Shown one piece after another: positions 36,620 to 47,616 of a DNA stretch of 64,000 nucleotides. A model generated the notes under the pieces. It was not told the origin of the DNA and did no database searches. It was given only the letters and a program-made list of their open reading frames with translations. A program made the translations under genes and the position numbers. Position 1 is the stretch's first letter, and every line of letters begins with the position of its first letter. The stretch spans positions 1,984,001-2,048,000 of the forward strand of contig JARWIR010000061.1 of assembly GCA_029959085.1 (NCBI GenBank), given 5' to 3'. The DNA is from Nemophila menziesii. Its lineage: Eukaryota; Streptophyta; Magnoliopsida; Boraginales; Hydrophyllaceae.

Positions 36620-36995
36620 TTCTTCATAAACCGCCATGGTGCGGTACATCCCTGCGGTATATGGGTGTACTGCATGGGTACACCGCAGCGCTGTAGCTCA
36701 AAAATTTTTAGCCTCGGCAATATACCCGTGATAGCACCCCGTGGCACGCGTTTTTGGGCGTGCGGTATAGTGGTGTGGTACATGGGTACACCGCAGCAGC
36801 TCCGTGAAAAAACCCGTGGTACATCACCCGTGGCACACGTTTTGGGCGTGCGGTATAGGGGTGCGGTGCACCGCGCCTATCAGCCATCCATTTTTTCGTC
36901 TCGGTATAAAACCCGTGGTGCCCGGCCCATGGTACGGATTTTTCACGCGCGGTACATAGGTGCGGTATATTGGTGCACCGCATGGGTGCACCGCA
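36620..36995 (-). repeat. Palindrome array of element C
   Basis: About three units of 87-100 bp, recognisable by acccgtgg/acccgtga starts at about 36724, 36810 and 36910. Each has cgtggcac/catggtac, then gcgtgcggtata, then a gcggt..accgc palindrome (for example GCGGTGCACCGC at 36863-36874). The GC content is far above the surroundings. It lies between pol and the TATA-like box of ORF2. Confidence 0.78.
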
Positions 36996-37029
36996 CCTAC
37001 CTGCGAATTTTTCCAAGCAATTTCCTTTG

Positions 37030-37042
37030 ACCCCAAACTCAA
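37030..37042 (-). repeat. Polypurine-like copy 1 of element C
   Basis: Minus-strand ttgagtttggggt, just upstream of the palindrome array in element orientation. Confidence 0.65.
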
Positions 37043-37194
37043 TTCCTGCACAATAGCACACTACCTTTCTCTCCTATTAGCTTGTAAACACAATTAAAAA
37101 TATACACTAACTTAAAATTATACACTACAAAGCAATAAAACTAATCTAAAAAGCAATTAAAACAAGGGGTGTCTCCCAAGAGCACTTTTGTTTA

Positions 37195-37213
37195 ACGTCT
37201 TTGAGTTAGACGT
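37195..37213 (-). promoter_or_regulatory. Post-pol hairpin of element C
   Basis: Minus-strand stem ACGTCT/AGACGT with loop aactcaa, followed by taaacaaaag. F has ACGTCG/CGACGT, so one base pair is changed on both sides and pairing is kept. Confidence 0.62.
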
Positions 37214-37223
37214 GTACCTCAGG

Positions 37224-40200
37224 CTAAGCGCATTCTACGAGATGGATTGTCTCCTCTCGCCCAAACTCCTCACTATCATGGTATCTTTTCAAACGCTGGC
37301 CATTCACCATGAATGTCCTTTGCTCGGTTGGATGTTCAATTTCAATCGCTCCATGAGGTGTGACTTTCGTAACTATGTAAGGTCCTCCCCAACGGGATTT
37401 AAGCTTTCCTGGGTAGTTCGAAAATCAAGAGTTGTATAATAAAACTTTTTGTCCTCTCTCGAAATGCTTTGGACGGAGCCGTTTATCATGCCATCTCTTT
37501 CTTTTCTCCTTGTAGAGGCGTGAATTTTCATAGGCAAGATAACGAAACTCCTCCAACTCGTTCAACTGCATCATCCTTTGTTTCCCGGCCAATTCTGGGT
37601 CTAGATTCAGAGTTTTAATAGCCCAGTAGGCTCGAGCTTCTAGTTCAATAGGTAGATGACACACTTTGCCGTAGACCATGCGATATGGAGATGCCCCAAC
37701 TGGTGTTTTAAATGCTGTTTTGTAAGCCCAGAGAGTATCATCTAGCTTTAAAGACCAATCTTTCCTCGATTTATTCACGGTCTTCTCAAGAATAGATTTG
37801 ATTTCCCAGTTGGAAACTTCAGCTTGACCGTTAGTTTGTGGGTGATAATCAGTTGAGGTACAGTGTCTCACTCCAAACTTACGAAGATAGTTTCTCAGAG
37901 GAGCATTAATAAAATGGGTACCTTTATCACTGATGAGAACACGTGGCGTACCATGTCTTGAAAAGATGTTTGTTTTTAAGAATTTAATCATTGTTTGAGC
38001 ATCGTTCTTTGGTGTTACCACTGCTTTTACCCACTTTGATACATAATCTACCGCAAGCAAAATATAAAGATTTCCATGGGAAGTGATGAAAGGTCCCATG
38101 AAATCTATTCCCCATACATCAAAGATTTAAAATTCAAGGATATTGTTTAGTGGCATCGCGTCTCTTTTTGATATATTACCAGTGAACTGGCATCTTTGAT
38201 ATGACTGGACAAAACGATGACAATCTTTGTGTATGGTAGGCCAATAGAATCCGGATTGAAGAATTTTAGCTTCCGTTCTATCGCCTTTAAAGTGACCTCC
38301 ATAAGGTGAACTATGACAACTTTCAATGATCTTTTCCATTTCACCTTCATGTACACATCTTCTAACCACTTGGTCACTACAAATCTTCCAGAGGTACGGT
38401 TCATCCCAATAATACTCTTTGGCCTGGTGAGATAATCTTTGTCTTTGTTGTGGGTGGATATCTTTGGGGAATACACCACTCACAATGAGGTTGACTAGAT
38501 CTGCATACCATGGAACAAACACATGTTTCATAGCAAAAAGTTGTTCATCAGGGAATACCTCTTTAACCAACAATGGCTCCTTGTTCGCATCAGATCCTTC
38601 GAGCCTTGATAAATGGTCAGCAACTTGATTCTCGCATCCCTTTCGGTCTCGAATATCTATGTCGAATTCTTGAAGCAACAGTACCCATCTAATAAGACGC
38701 GGCTTAGAGTCCTTTTTCTCCATAAGGTACCTGATAGCTGAATGGTCCGTGTATACAACAGTTTTCTTCCCAATCAAATAAGAACGGAATTTATCAAAAG
38801 CATAAACCACGGCCAACATCTCTTTCTCCATTACTGTATAATTCATCTGGGCAGCGTTGAAAGTCTTGCTTGCATAATAAATCGTATGGAAGATCTTGTC
38901 TTTCCTCTGTCCCAACACAACACCCATAGCGTGATCACTAGCATCGCACATAAGTTCAAACGGAGCTTTCCAATCAGGAGGTATAACAATAGGTGTAGAG
39001 ATCAGTTTCTCCTTAATCGTCAAAAACGCTGGAAGACAGTCTTCAGTGAAGTTAAAAGGAGTATCCTTTTCAAGTAAAGAACAAAGCGGTTTGGCGATTT
39101 TGGAGAAATCTTTAATAAACCTTCGATAAAATCCTGCGTGACCCAAGAAACTTCTCACTCCTTTAACAGAAACTAGAGGTGGTAATGTTTTGATTACTTC
39201 AATTTTAGCACGATCAACCTCCATCCATGCCTTCGAAACTTTATGCCCAATACAATTCCCTCTTGAACCATGAAGTGGCATTTTTCCTAATTAAGCACAA
39301 GATCTTTTTCTCTACATCTCACAAGGACTTTCTCAAAATTATTCAAACAATCATCAAAACTATCTCCAAACACCGAAAAATCATCCATAAAAACCTCCAA
39401 GTATTTATCAATCATGTCCCAAAATATAGCCATCATGCACCTCTGGAACGTGGCAGGTGCATTGCATAACCCAAACGGCATTCTTCTATAAGCAAAAGTA
39501 CCAAACGGACAAGTAAAAGTTGTTTTGTGTTGATCGAGGGGATCCACACAAATCTGATTATAACCTGAATATCCATCAAGGAAACAATAATATTCTCTCC
39601 CTGCAAGTTTGTCTAGCATCTGATCAATGAATGGTAGCGGGAAGTGATCTATCTTTGTTGCTTTGTTGAGTCTTCGGTAATCCATGCATACTCGCCACCC
39701 CACAACTGGTCTTGATGGTATGGCTTCGCCTTGATCATTAAGGATGGTAGTGATACGTCCTTTCTTTGGAACACATTGCACTGGACTAACCCAATCACTG
39801 CTAGCAATCGGATAGATAATTCCTGCGTCTAACAACTTGATAACTTCCTTCCTCACCACTTCTTTCATAGCTGGCATGAGTCTTCTTTGTCCCTCTATAG
39901 ATCGCCCACCTTCGTTCTCAAGAATGATTTTGTGTTTGCAAACAGAAGGACTAATTCCCTTGATGTCGGCAATAGTCCATCCGATTGCTTCTTTGTTTGC
40001 TCGGAGTACATGAAGTAGCTTCTCCTCTTGAGGACCTGAAAGGTTAGCAGAAATAATATCAGGCAAAGTTTTATTCGTACCTAGATATGCATAGCGTAGA
40101 TGATCTGGAAGCGGTTTTTCTTCGAGAACAGGTGGACATATTATAGATGGTTGTTTCATTGGTTCAATATCACCTGATTCTCGGAGTAGTTCTCTTACAT

Positions 40201-42471
40201 TTGATCCTAATGCAACAACATCTTCAGGGGGAATCTCGAGTTCCTTTTGAGATTCAAGTGCTAAGGCTTCGTCAAGATCATCATCTAAGCTTGCTTCACT
40301 GAAGACTTCTTGCGCAATTTTTCCGATGACATCTATTTTGAAACATTCATCTTTTGAGTTTGGTAACTTCATAGGCTTAAACACATTGAATCTTATCTGT
40401 TCGTCTTGTACCCTCATGATTAACTCACCATTCTCAACATCAATCAGTGTACGCCCCGTGGCTAAGAATGGTCTACCCAAGATGATGGGTATATTCTATC
40501 CGCGTCGTAGTCAAGAATAATAAAATCACAAGGAAAAATAAAAGAGCCGGCTTTAACTAAAACATCTTCAATTTTACCTATTGGTCGTGAGAGGGAGCGA
40601 TCCGCCATTTGTAATACCACAGATGTGGGTACTACTTCTCCAATATTAAGCTTCTCGAACAGAGATCTAGGCATGAGATTGATGCTCGCGCCTAAATCAC
40701 ATAATGCTTTTCGGTCCAACTATCTCCAATGTCGATGGGAATTTTAAAACTTCCCGGATCTTCTAGCTTTGGTGGCAACTTACTTTGACATATAGCACTA
40801 CACTCCATAGGTAATCCAATTGTTTCCCTAGTTTCTATACTTCGCTTGTTGGAGAGAATGTCTTTCATGAATTTGAGATATGTCGGCATTCTCTTGAGAG
40901 ATTCAACAAGAGGTATATTAACTTCCAATTTCTTCAACATGTCAACGAACTTCTTGAATTCCAGGTCATTGTCCTTCTTTCTGACACGTGAAGGGTATGG
41001 TGGTGGAGGGCGTGTATTAAGTTCCACTGGTTTTCTCGTCTTTTCAGGTGTCTCGGCTTGGACACTCTTTGGTTTAACTACCTCCTCTACTGTATCTTTG
41101 ATTATATATTCCCCCTGGTTTCTAGAATAGGGATTGGTTCTGTTTCTGGTCTTGGTGGAGGTAGTTGTTTTCCACTTCGCAACTCAACTGCATGGCAAGA
41201 ATCATCTCTAGGAGCAATAGTATCACTTGGGAGTTGCCCTTTTGGCCGATTTTGTAATGTACTCGCCATATGTGATAAAGTATGCTCTAGTTTCTCGATT
41301 ATCTTTTGTTGGGCTTGAATCTTCTGTTGGCTACGACTCATGTTGTTTTCAACTGTTTGCATTAATTTCGCCATACTCGTATTTAAGCTCTGGAGTTGTT
41401 CTTGTTTTGCCAGTTGCATTGATTGTTTAGGTGGAACTTTCTTCGTTTCTTGACAAGTTTTCTTAACAATGGGTGCCTCTGTCTGAATAGGTTGCGGTGG
41501 ATTATAGGATTGAGGTTGGGGTTGATGATAAGTCTCTTGATTTCTGACCCAACTTTTTTGCTGTGGAGGTTGTTGATAATTAGTGTAGCTTTCTTGAGGA
41601 TAAGTATAACCATTAGAATAATAGTTATCTTGCGGATAGGTAACGGAAGCTACTGCTGGATTATTCATACATCCTTCCCACACATGATTTCTTGATCCAC
41701 AACCAGGACACGAAGGAATTGCACGTATTACATTCACCTGAGCAATTGTTCGGGCTTGTTCTTGTAGCTCTTCGAGTTTTGAGCCAATTCTTTAAGCTTC
41801 AGAGACTCTGAAGTGTTTTCTTTTTCTGATTTCTTTGGCCAACTTCTCTCTTTCTCAAGAATTCTTTCCATCCCCAATTCAGCCTCTTCAGGATCTAGTA
41901 ACACAAAACCTGCATTTCCTAACGAATCTGCTTTCGCTCTTGATTTGTCATTAAGGCCTCCATAAAACAAGGTTAAATAATATTCCGGCGAGGATCTATG
42001 ATATGGGCATCTCACCTTCTTTTCTGTAAATCGTAACCATGCTTCGCCCAAACTCTCTCCGTCTTCCTGTATAAATTGCTCAAGCTCCAACATATCTTTT
42101 AAACGTCTACTTACCGGATAGAAACGGTCTAGGAATCTTGCTTGAAGCTTGTCCCAATCTGGAATAACATGAGGGTATTGGGTATCATACCAATCGCTTG
42201 CACATCCGGTCAAGAAGAACTGGAATATCAGGTAATATACTTGTTCCCTAGTCACTACTCTTATGATATAAGCATCACAGATCTGCATGAATTTCTGAAT
42301 ATATCAGATCGGATCCTGATATGCAATACCGCTGAATAATCCATGAGTTGCAAACTGAGTTAGCATCCCTGGATCAGGTTTAAACTTTGCGGCTTGGATT
42401 TCTGGAGCGCGAATTCCTCGTGGCTCCACTCTAAATTCGATGGGTAGCTCAAGTCTCCTTGGGTTCTCCAT
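37224..42471 (-). pseudogene. Element C gag-pol, multiply broken
   Basis: It starts MENPRRLELP at 42471 and ends at TAG 37226-37224. Gag has a TGA near 42304 (R to stop after QDPI) and a frameshift near 41770; the zinc knuckle is CPGCGSRNHVWEGC. More frameshifts lie near 41100, 40705 and 40490. The protease ([11 protein letters not shown]) is followed by a long open stretch, 40480-39287, holding RT with FMDDFSVFG. RNase H and the integrase zinc finger lie in 39281-38127 and the integrase core in 38099-37425 ([30 protein letters not shown]). The C-terminal GPY/F-like end ([13 protein letters not shown]) follows another stop at 37425. The protein belongs to a different subfamily from A and B in Gag. 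Confidence 0.9.
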
Positions 42472-42572
42472 CTGTAACTATCTATAAAACAAAAAACTAA
42501 AAGACAAAAGCGTAAAATAGAACTAACTGAAAATAAAAGCACAAGATATATGCACAAGGACTAACGATGTAG

Positions 42573-42590
42573 TCCCCGGCAGCGGCGCCA
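42573..42590 (-). promoter_or_regulatory. Primer binding site of element C
   Basis: Minus-strand TGGCGCCGCTGCCGGGGA, identical to those of A and H, six bases inside the 5' LTR. Confidence 0.85.
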
Positions 42591-42596
42591 AAAACT

Positions 42597-44093
42597 TGGT
42601 GGGGCCTAGGGTGTGATAAAATAAGATATAAATAAAGTGCAGATAAACACCCTAGACTGACACGGTTCTGCAAGTATACAGATCGTATACAAGTTTTAGT
42701 TAAATGATTAAGATTCGTTCCGCAGAGACTACGAAGGTTAGAGGAATCTTATGCAAGTATCAAGTGCAAATAATCAAAGTTAGAACAAATAAACGCAATT
42801 AAAGGTAAAGACAAATAGATTTTTGTTTGATTTTCTAATTAACTAAATTAAACTAAGAATATAAAGACAGAAAATAAATACAAAAGAGAAGTAATATGAG
42901 AATATAGCTTGAGTCACTAGCATGTAATCCCCACTAGTTTTGCCGTTCTAAACATGTAAGGGTGAATTATGTAGTATTTCAATAATCGGTTCCAATTCGC
43001 TAGGTAGTTTTAAATAGGATTTACCTGTGTCAATAAGGCTTCCTAAGCAAACTTTTCCTGTAATTGGTAAATAGTCACAAGAACTAAACCATAGTGATTA
43101 TCTAGTTAGGTTGATTTGTCAGATCTAAACCGAATACTAGACGTTATGTGTTAAACACGTAATTAAACACCGTTGTCAATGGTGACCTAACTACTAGATG
43201 GTAATTCTATATGGAGGCCATCCACAAGAACACAGAATATAAATCCAAACACATAAACAGAGAATAAAAACTATAATTCAATTTAAAACATTAAGTTCCC
43301 AAATTAGATAGATGTCAATCAAAACTAGGGTTCATACATATATGCTAAAACTCAAGCTAAAGAAATTTAGTTCATGAAAGAAAAGAAAGAAATTACAAAT
43401 TTAAAGGTAGAAGATGACATTGTGATGAACAGCTCCTTCCAGACTTCTCTCTTGTGTTGTAAGCTTCCTCTTGGTTTAAGGTTTCACCAAGGATTATTTA
43501 AGAGTGTTAAGAGGCTGTATTTATAGTGTATAGGGTGACCTAATTCGTTTCTTGAAGGATAGGCTAAGTAATAGACTCCAAGCCCAACTCAAATTCGTAT
43601 GGAAATAAAGATTATTACTGCTGAACTGTTTTGAGTATATCTTCTTCGTTATTGGTCGGTTTTTGCTCCATAATATACCAAAAGAATTCTCAGAGAATTA
43701 TCTATGTCCCTATGAAAGGGATTTACCAAAATCGGCTTCTTTGTTGGAGTTATCACCACTTCTTTAGGCGTAGCTGCAGAAATTCAGATTTAGGCAGCTT
43801 TTCCTTTTCCATGTTTTTAGCCTTTGTTTCCTTTATCTCCAATTTCCATGCAAATCTCTTTCCATAAGTCGTAGTCTTTGACTTGGACTCTAATTAATCT
43901 CCATAATTATCTTTCAAGCTTGACACTAAATAAACAATTAAACCCAATATGCTCTAAAAATATTATTTCACTAAATCAAGACCCAAAATAGGAAAGTGCA
44001 CTAAACTAAGCTAAATTCAACCTATAAACTAATAAATAAGCCTAACATGATATCTCAGAGATAGATTTTATTATCACAAATGAGGAGACATCA
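42597..44093 (-). repeat. 5' LTR of element C
   Basis: 1,497 bp, TGGTGGGGCC...GGAGACATCA on the plus strand. TATA-like box at 43518-43525 (minus TATAAATA). It differs from 32769-34265 at scattered sites, for example gtatgc/gtatac and cacagtttt/caccgttgt. Confidence 0.92.
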
Positions 44094-45636
44094 CTGACCA
44101 TTCCGCGATTAAGTACTTTATGGAAAAGAAAGATGTGAAGCCACGCTTGATTAGATGGGTATTATTATTACAAGAGTTTGACTTAGAGATTCGAGATCGA
44201 AAGGGTTGTGATAATCAGGTTGCAGATCATTTGTCGCATCTTGAAGGTTCTGAGTCTAATGGGGGACCTGAGTTGGTAAGAGAAGAGTTTCCTGATGAGA
44301 GTTTGTTTTCAGTTTATGCAATGGGAACTCCTTGGTACGCGGATATAGCAAATCTTATTGTGAGTGGTTCTTTTCCTCAAGGAGCTACCTCGCAAGAGAA
44401 AAAGAGATTGATCCATCGAGCTAAACAATTCTTTTGGGAGGATCCTTTCCTCTACAAAACATGCAGTGATCAGATGGTAAGAAAATGCATACCAGACATG
44501 GATATTCAGTCAGTGGTTGCAAGTTGTCATGATTCACCATACGGAGGACACTTCAAAGGTGATCGTACAGCTGCAAAGGTACTACAATCTGGTTTTTATT
44601 GGCCTACTTTACATATGGATTGTCATGAATATGTTAAGAAGTGTCATAGATGCCAGTTCACTAGTAATATATCTAAGAGAGATGAGATGCCACGTAACAA
44701 TGTTCTTGAAGTTGAGATATTCGATGTATGTGGTATTGATTTCATGGGTCCTTTTGTACCATCTAATGGAAAATTTACATCCTACTAGCTGTTGATTACG
44801 TGTCCAAATGGGTAGAGGCTGTTGCTCTACCAACCAATGATTTGCGAGTGGTGATAAAGTTCTTAAAATCACACATCTTTACTAGACATGGCACACCTCG
44901 AGTAATTATCAGTGATGGAGGTTCACATTTTGTTAACAGATACTTGAAGGCTGTGTTGGAGAAGTATGGAGTGAGACATCGTGTATCTAGTGCTTATCAT
45001 CCACAAGCAAATGGTCAAGCTGAGGTCTCTAATCGAGAGATCAATTCCATTCTAGAGAAGACAGTTGGGTCCACACGCAAGGATTGGTCAATGAAACTAG
45101 ATGATGCATTGTGGGCAAATCGTACTGTGTTCAAGACGCCTGTCGGTGCATCTCCATATCGCATAGTTTATGGTAAGGCTTTTCACTTACCTCTTCAGCT
45201 TGAAATGGGTGCCTATTGGGCGATAGCGGAGATGAATATGGATCCTACTTTAGCCGCGAAGAATCGTATGATGAAACTGAATGAGCTTGATCAGTTTCGA
45301 TTTCATGCCTATGAGAATGCTAAACTTTACAAAGAGAAGACGAAAAGATGGCATGATAATCGCATTCGTGAAAAGAAATTCAAAGTTGGGTAGATGGTCC
45401 TCAAGTATAACTCGAAGTTAAGCAATTATCCGGGTAAGTTGAGATCAAAGTGTTCTGGTCCGGTCGTGGTGACCAAACTTACGCCTCATGGAGCTATAGA
45501 AATCGAGAATCAAGACGAGCAACGCACCTTTATGGTGAATGGGCATCGTCTGAAACTTTATCATGTAGGCGAGGATACCAATCGCAGAGTTGATCCACAT
45601 ACTGGGGAGGTCATGTACCTCCTTGAAGCCGAATAG
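44094..45636 (+). pseudogene. Element B pol, 3' part (RNase H end and integrase)
   Basis: It continues B's pol after element [14 protein letters not shown], then the integrase HHCC finger ([10 protein letters not shown]...CHRCQFTSN) and core with [18 protein letters not shown] and [10 protein letters not shown]. This is the D,D35E set. The C-terminal module is [21 protein letters not shown] one-base deletion near 44770 (after VPSNGK) and a TAG at 45391-45393 (Q to stop) break it. The final stop is at 45634-45636, followed by the post-pol hairpin. Confidence 0.9.
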
Positions 45637-45651
45637 ATGCGAGAGGTAACC

Positions 45652-45668
45652 CGTCGAGCTTAACGACG
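45652..45668 (+). promoter_or_regulatory. Post-pol hairpin of element B
   Basis: Stem CGTCG/CGACG with loop agcttaa, preceded by gaggtaac and followed by ttaaacaaaag. It is identical to that of element A (53051-53067). Confidence 0.6.
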
Positions 45669-45811
45669 TTAAACAAAAGCCAGTTCATTGTATATTAGTT
45701 TATTAATTTATGTTTTTCAATTCCTATTTTTTTATAATTCTAAGTTATTATCGAGTCGTAGTGTCTACTTTTTAAAGAAATGAGAATGGTAGTGTGTTAA
45801 CGGTGCAGGAA

Positions 45812-45824
45812 TTGAGTTTGGGGT
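45812..45824 (+). repeat. Polypurine-like copy 1 of element B
   Basis: ttgagtttggggt, upstream of the palindrome array. Confidence 0.65.
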
Positions 45825-45859
45825 GCTAAGGAACGCAAAGGAAAAATATGTTGCACTGG

Positions 45860-46197
45860 CCGGTATGCCGGTGGGGGAAAACCACGAGCCCACATGTCTA
45901 AGACTCGGGTTGTTTACCAAGAGGCAAAGAAAAAATCAAGAGCCGCACCTGTATGTCAGCCTGATTTCCGGTATGCCGGCAAAAAGAAAAACACGTGCCC
46001 TCGGGTTGCTCGACTCGGGTATTTTAACGGAGTGTGGTTTTTCGAAAAACAGCGCACCGGTATATGCCGGTGACACCACCGGTATGCCGGCGCCCAAAAA
46101 CACGTGGCCTCGGGTAGTGGATTCGGGTTCGAGGCAGAAAGTTACAAAAAGGGAGACCTCCAGCACCAGTATGCCGGCGATTCCCCCGGTTTGCCGG
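45860..46197 (+). repeat. Palindrome array of element B
   Basis: CCGGTATGCCGG or close variants at 45860-45871, 45968-45979, 46057-46070, 46079-46090, 46166-46177 and 46186-46197, with a main period of 108-111 bp. Each unit also carries cacgtg or a near match, and one or two ctcgggt motifs. Ends about 100 bp before the TATA-like box of ORF2. Confidence 0.82.
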
Positions 46198-46297
46198 TTC
46201 GTAGGTTGGTTTTGAAGAGTTTGTTTCCTATTACACTTCTTACCTTATCAAGTGCAAACCCTAGCCTCTCCAATACTAATTTTCCAGCTCCCAACCT

Positions 46298-46305
46298 TAT
46301 AAATA
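46298..46305 (+). promoter_or_regulatory. Internal TATA-like box of element B
   Basis: tataaata followed by taccttgaagcttg, the same downstream words as in F. It lies 275 bp upstream of the ORF2 ATG. The leader is A/C-rich. Confidence 0.58.
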
Positions 46306-46549
46306 TACCTTGAAGCTTGTATAAACCTCCACAATGAACACAACAACATCAATAATTCTCTCCTCCTTCCTCCATAAACACATCCTCTTCATCAAATTAA
46401 TCACACTACACCATTAAACACAATCATGATCATCAAGCTTTCAAGAATTCTTCCAAGAATCATCAAGAAACCTTCTTCTTTCATCAAATCCAAGCACGAA
46501 ACTCAAGCTACACCAATCTTTCTTAACTTTATTATATCCTTGGTGTAAC

Positions 46550-46562
46550 TTGAGTTTAGGGT
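46550..46562 (+). repeat. Polypurine-like copy 2 of element B
   Basis: ttgagtttagggt, ending ten bases before the ORF2 ATG. Confidence 0.6.
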
Positions 46563-46572
46563 CAAATCAAAC

Positions 46573-47034
46573 ATGACAAACAAAACAGATGCTATGTCTT
46601 ATAAGAGGAAGTGTTCAATCCTAGGGAAGAACAAAAAGTTGCCTAGATCCATAATTGACACGGCCATCGATCTTGATGAGCCTATTGAAAATAAGCAAAA
46701 GGTAGAGGCACCAACACAACCACTACACAAGAAATTCACAGCTAGGATGAAGGTACCATCAAAGCCTAAAGAAAAAACACACAATCAAGATCAAGGTTCT
46801 TCCTCTTCCTCTTCGTATCAGAATAATTGTTGCACACCCCCATGGGCTATCAAATTACAACATGATGTCAATTATTTAAGAAAAGAAAACAAGGCACTTT
46901 GGGTGGAAATAGCACAGATTAATTCACAATTGGATGAGGCAATTGAGATCATGGATATTGATAATTACTCTTCTTCTTCGGAGGACATGATGGATCTTTA
47001 TGGCCAGGTATCCAGTTCTAATTCTTCTTTTTAA
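46573..47034 (+). CDS. ORF2 of element B (small basic/acidic coiled-coil protein)
   Basis: 153 codons, ATG at 46573, intact although B's gag-pol is broken. The N-terminus MTNKTDAMSYKRKCSILGKN is strongly basic. KKFTARM, QDQGSSSSSS and PPWAIKLQ follow, then a leucine/glutamate-rich helix likely to form a coiled coil (about residues 95-125), and an acidic tail with EDMMDLYGQ. The same blocks occur in the same order in C (35802-36281) and in broken form in F. No known domain recognised. It probably has its own promoter in the region 45860-46305. Role unknown. Confidence 0.74.
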   Translation: MTNKTDAMSYKRKCSILGKNKKLPRSIIDTAIDLDEPIENKQKVEAPTQPLHKKFTARMKVPSKPKEKTHNQDQGSSSSSSYQNNCCTPPWAIKLQHDVNYLRKENKALWVEIAQINSQLDEAIEIMDIDNYSSSSEDMMDLYGQVSSSNSSF

Positions 47035-47095
47035 TTGATGGTAGACACTAGGTAGGTAGTTTAGTTTAATTTTATTGCTTTATTGAGTCTTCTTC

Positions 47096-47132
47096 GAGAC
47101 GTAGAGACACGGCTCACTTTTGAGTTTGGGGT
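47096..47132 (+). promoter_or_regulatory. Weak hairpin plus polypurine-like copy 3 of element B
   Basis: gagacgta-gaga-cacggctc (47096-47115) is a worn version of the GAGTCGTG hairpin with two mismatches. It is followed by ttgagtttggggt (47120-47132) and ggggttcgtt. Confidence 0.55.
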
Positions 47133-47616
47133 GGGGTTCGTTGCCTCATCCCAATTTTTTTGTGTTTTACATGCTTTCAATAAAATTAATCTAAGGGTTG
47201 TGTTGACTGTAGAGTGTATTTTAATTGCCCCCATCAAACATGCTTTTTATGAATTTATGATAGAAAATAGTTGACTTTAGGGGTTAGTATAAAACACACT
47301 TAGATTGCATGAAAATATGAGGTAATTGATAGGAAGAATTAATGAACAATGCAAAAGAAGTAAACTTGTTCTTAAGGATAATGAGTGGTTTGTAGAACGT
47401 GAGATCTGAATGAGTAGAAAACGTACTTAAGTATGAACTAGAGGCAATCTGTGTAAAGAGGAAGATGATAGAGGCAGTTCTTTGTTAGCCCTTTGAATCT
47501 TTTTTGGCCTTTTATCCCTGAATTAATTATATCCTTTTTAGCCAATTTTTTAGCCTTTGAGCCTTTCTTTTGTCGCCACATTATAAGCCAATATCCCTTT
47601 AGTTTGTTAGGCATGA
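47133..47616 (+). other. Noncoding tail of element B, left of element A
   Basis: No gene. It is homologous to the G tail starting at 5107. It ends with the target duplication catga (47612-47616) of element A. Confidence 0.7.

Larger units (their letters stand above)
32769..44093 (-). mobile_element. Element C: full-length Athila-like element, antisense in B
   Basis: 11,325 bp with two LTRs of 1,497 bp each, flanked by ttgac (32764-32768) and ctgac (44094-44098), a 5-bp duplication with one mismatch. The first base of the left LTR copy is G instead of T. The LTRs differ at a few percent of sites. On the minus strand the order is LTR, primer site, gag-pol (broken), hairpin, palindrome array, TATA-like box, ORF2, tail, polypurine tract, LTR. 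It lies in B's RNase H coding region. Confidence 0.93.

Noticed and set aside
36665..37061. Overlapping open frames on both strands
   Set aside because: They come from the GC-rich palindrome array of element C, which has few stops in any frame. There is no conserved counterpart in other elements.
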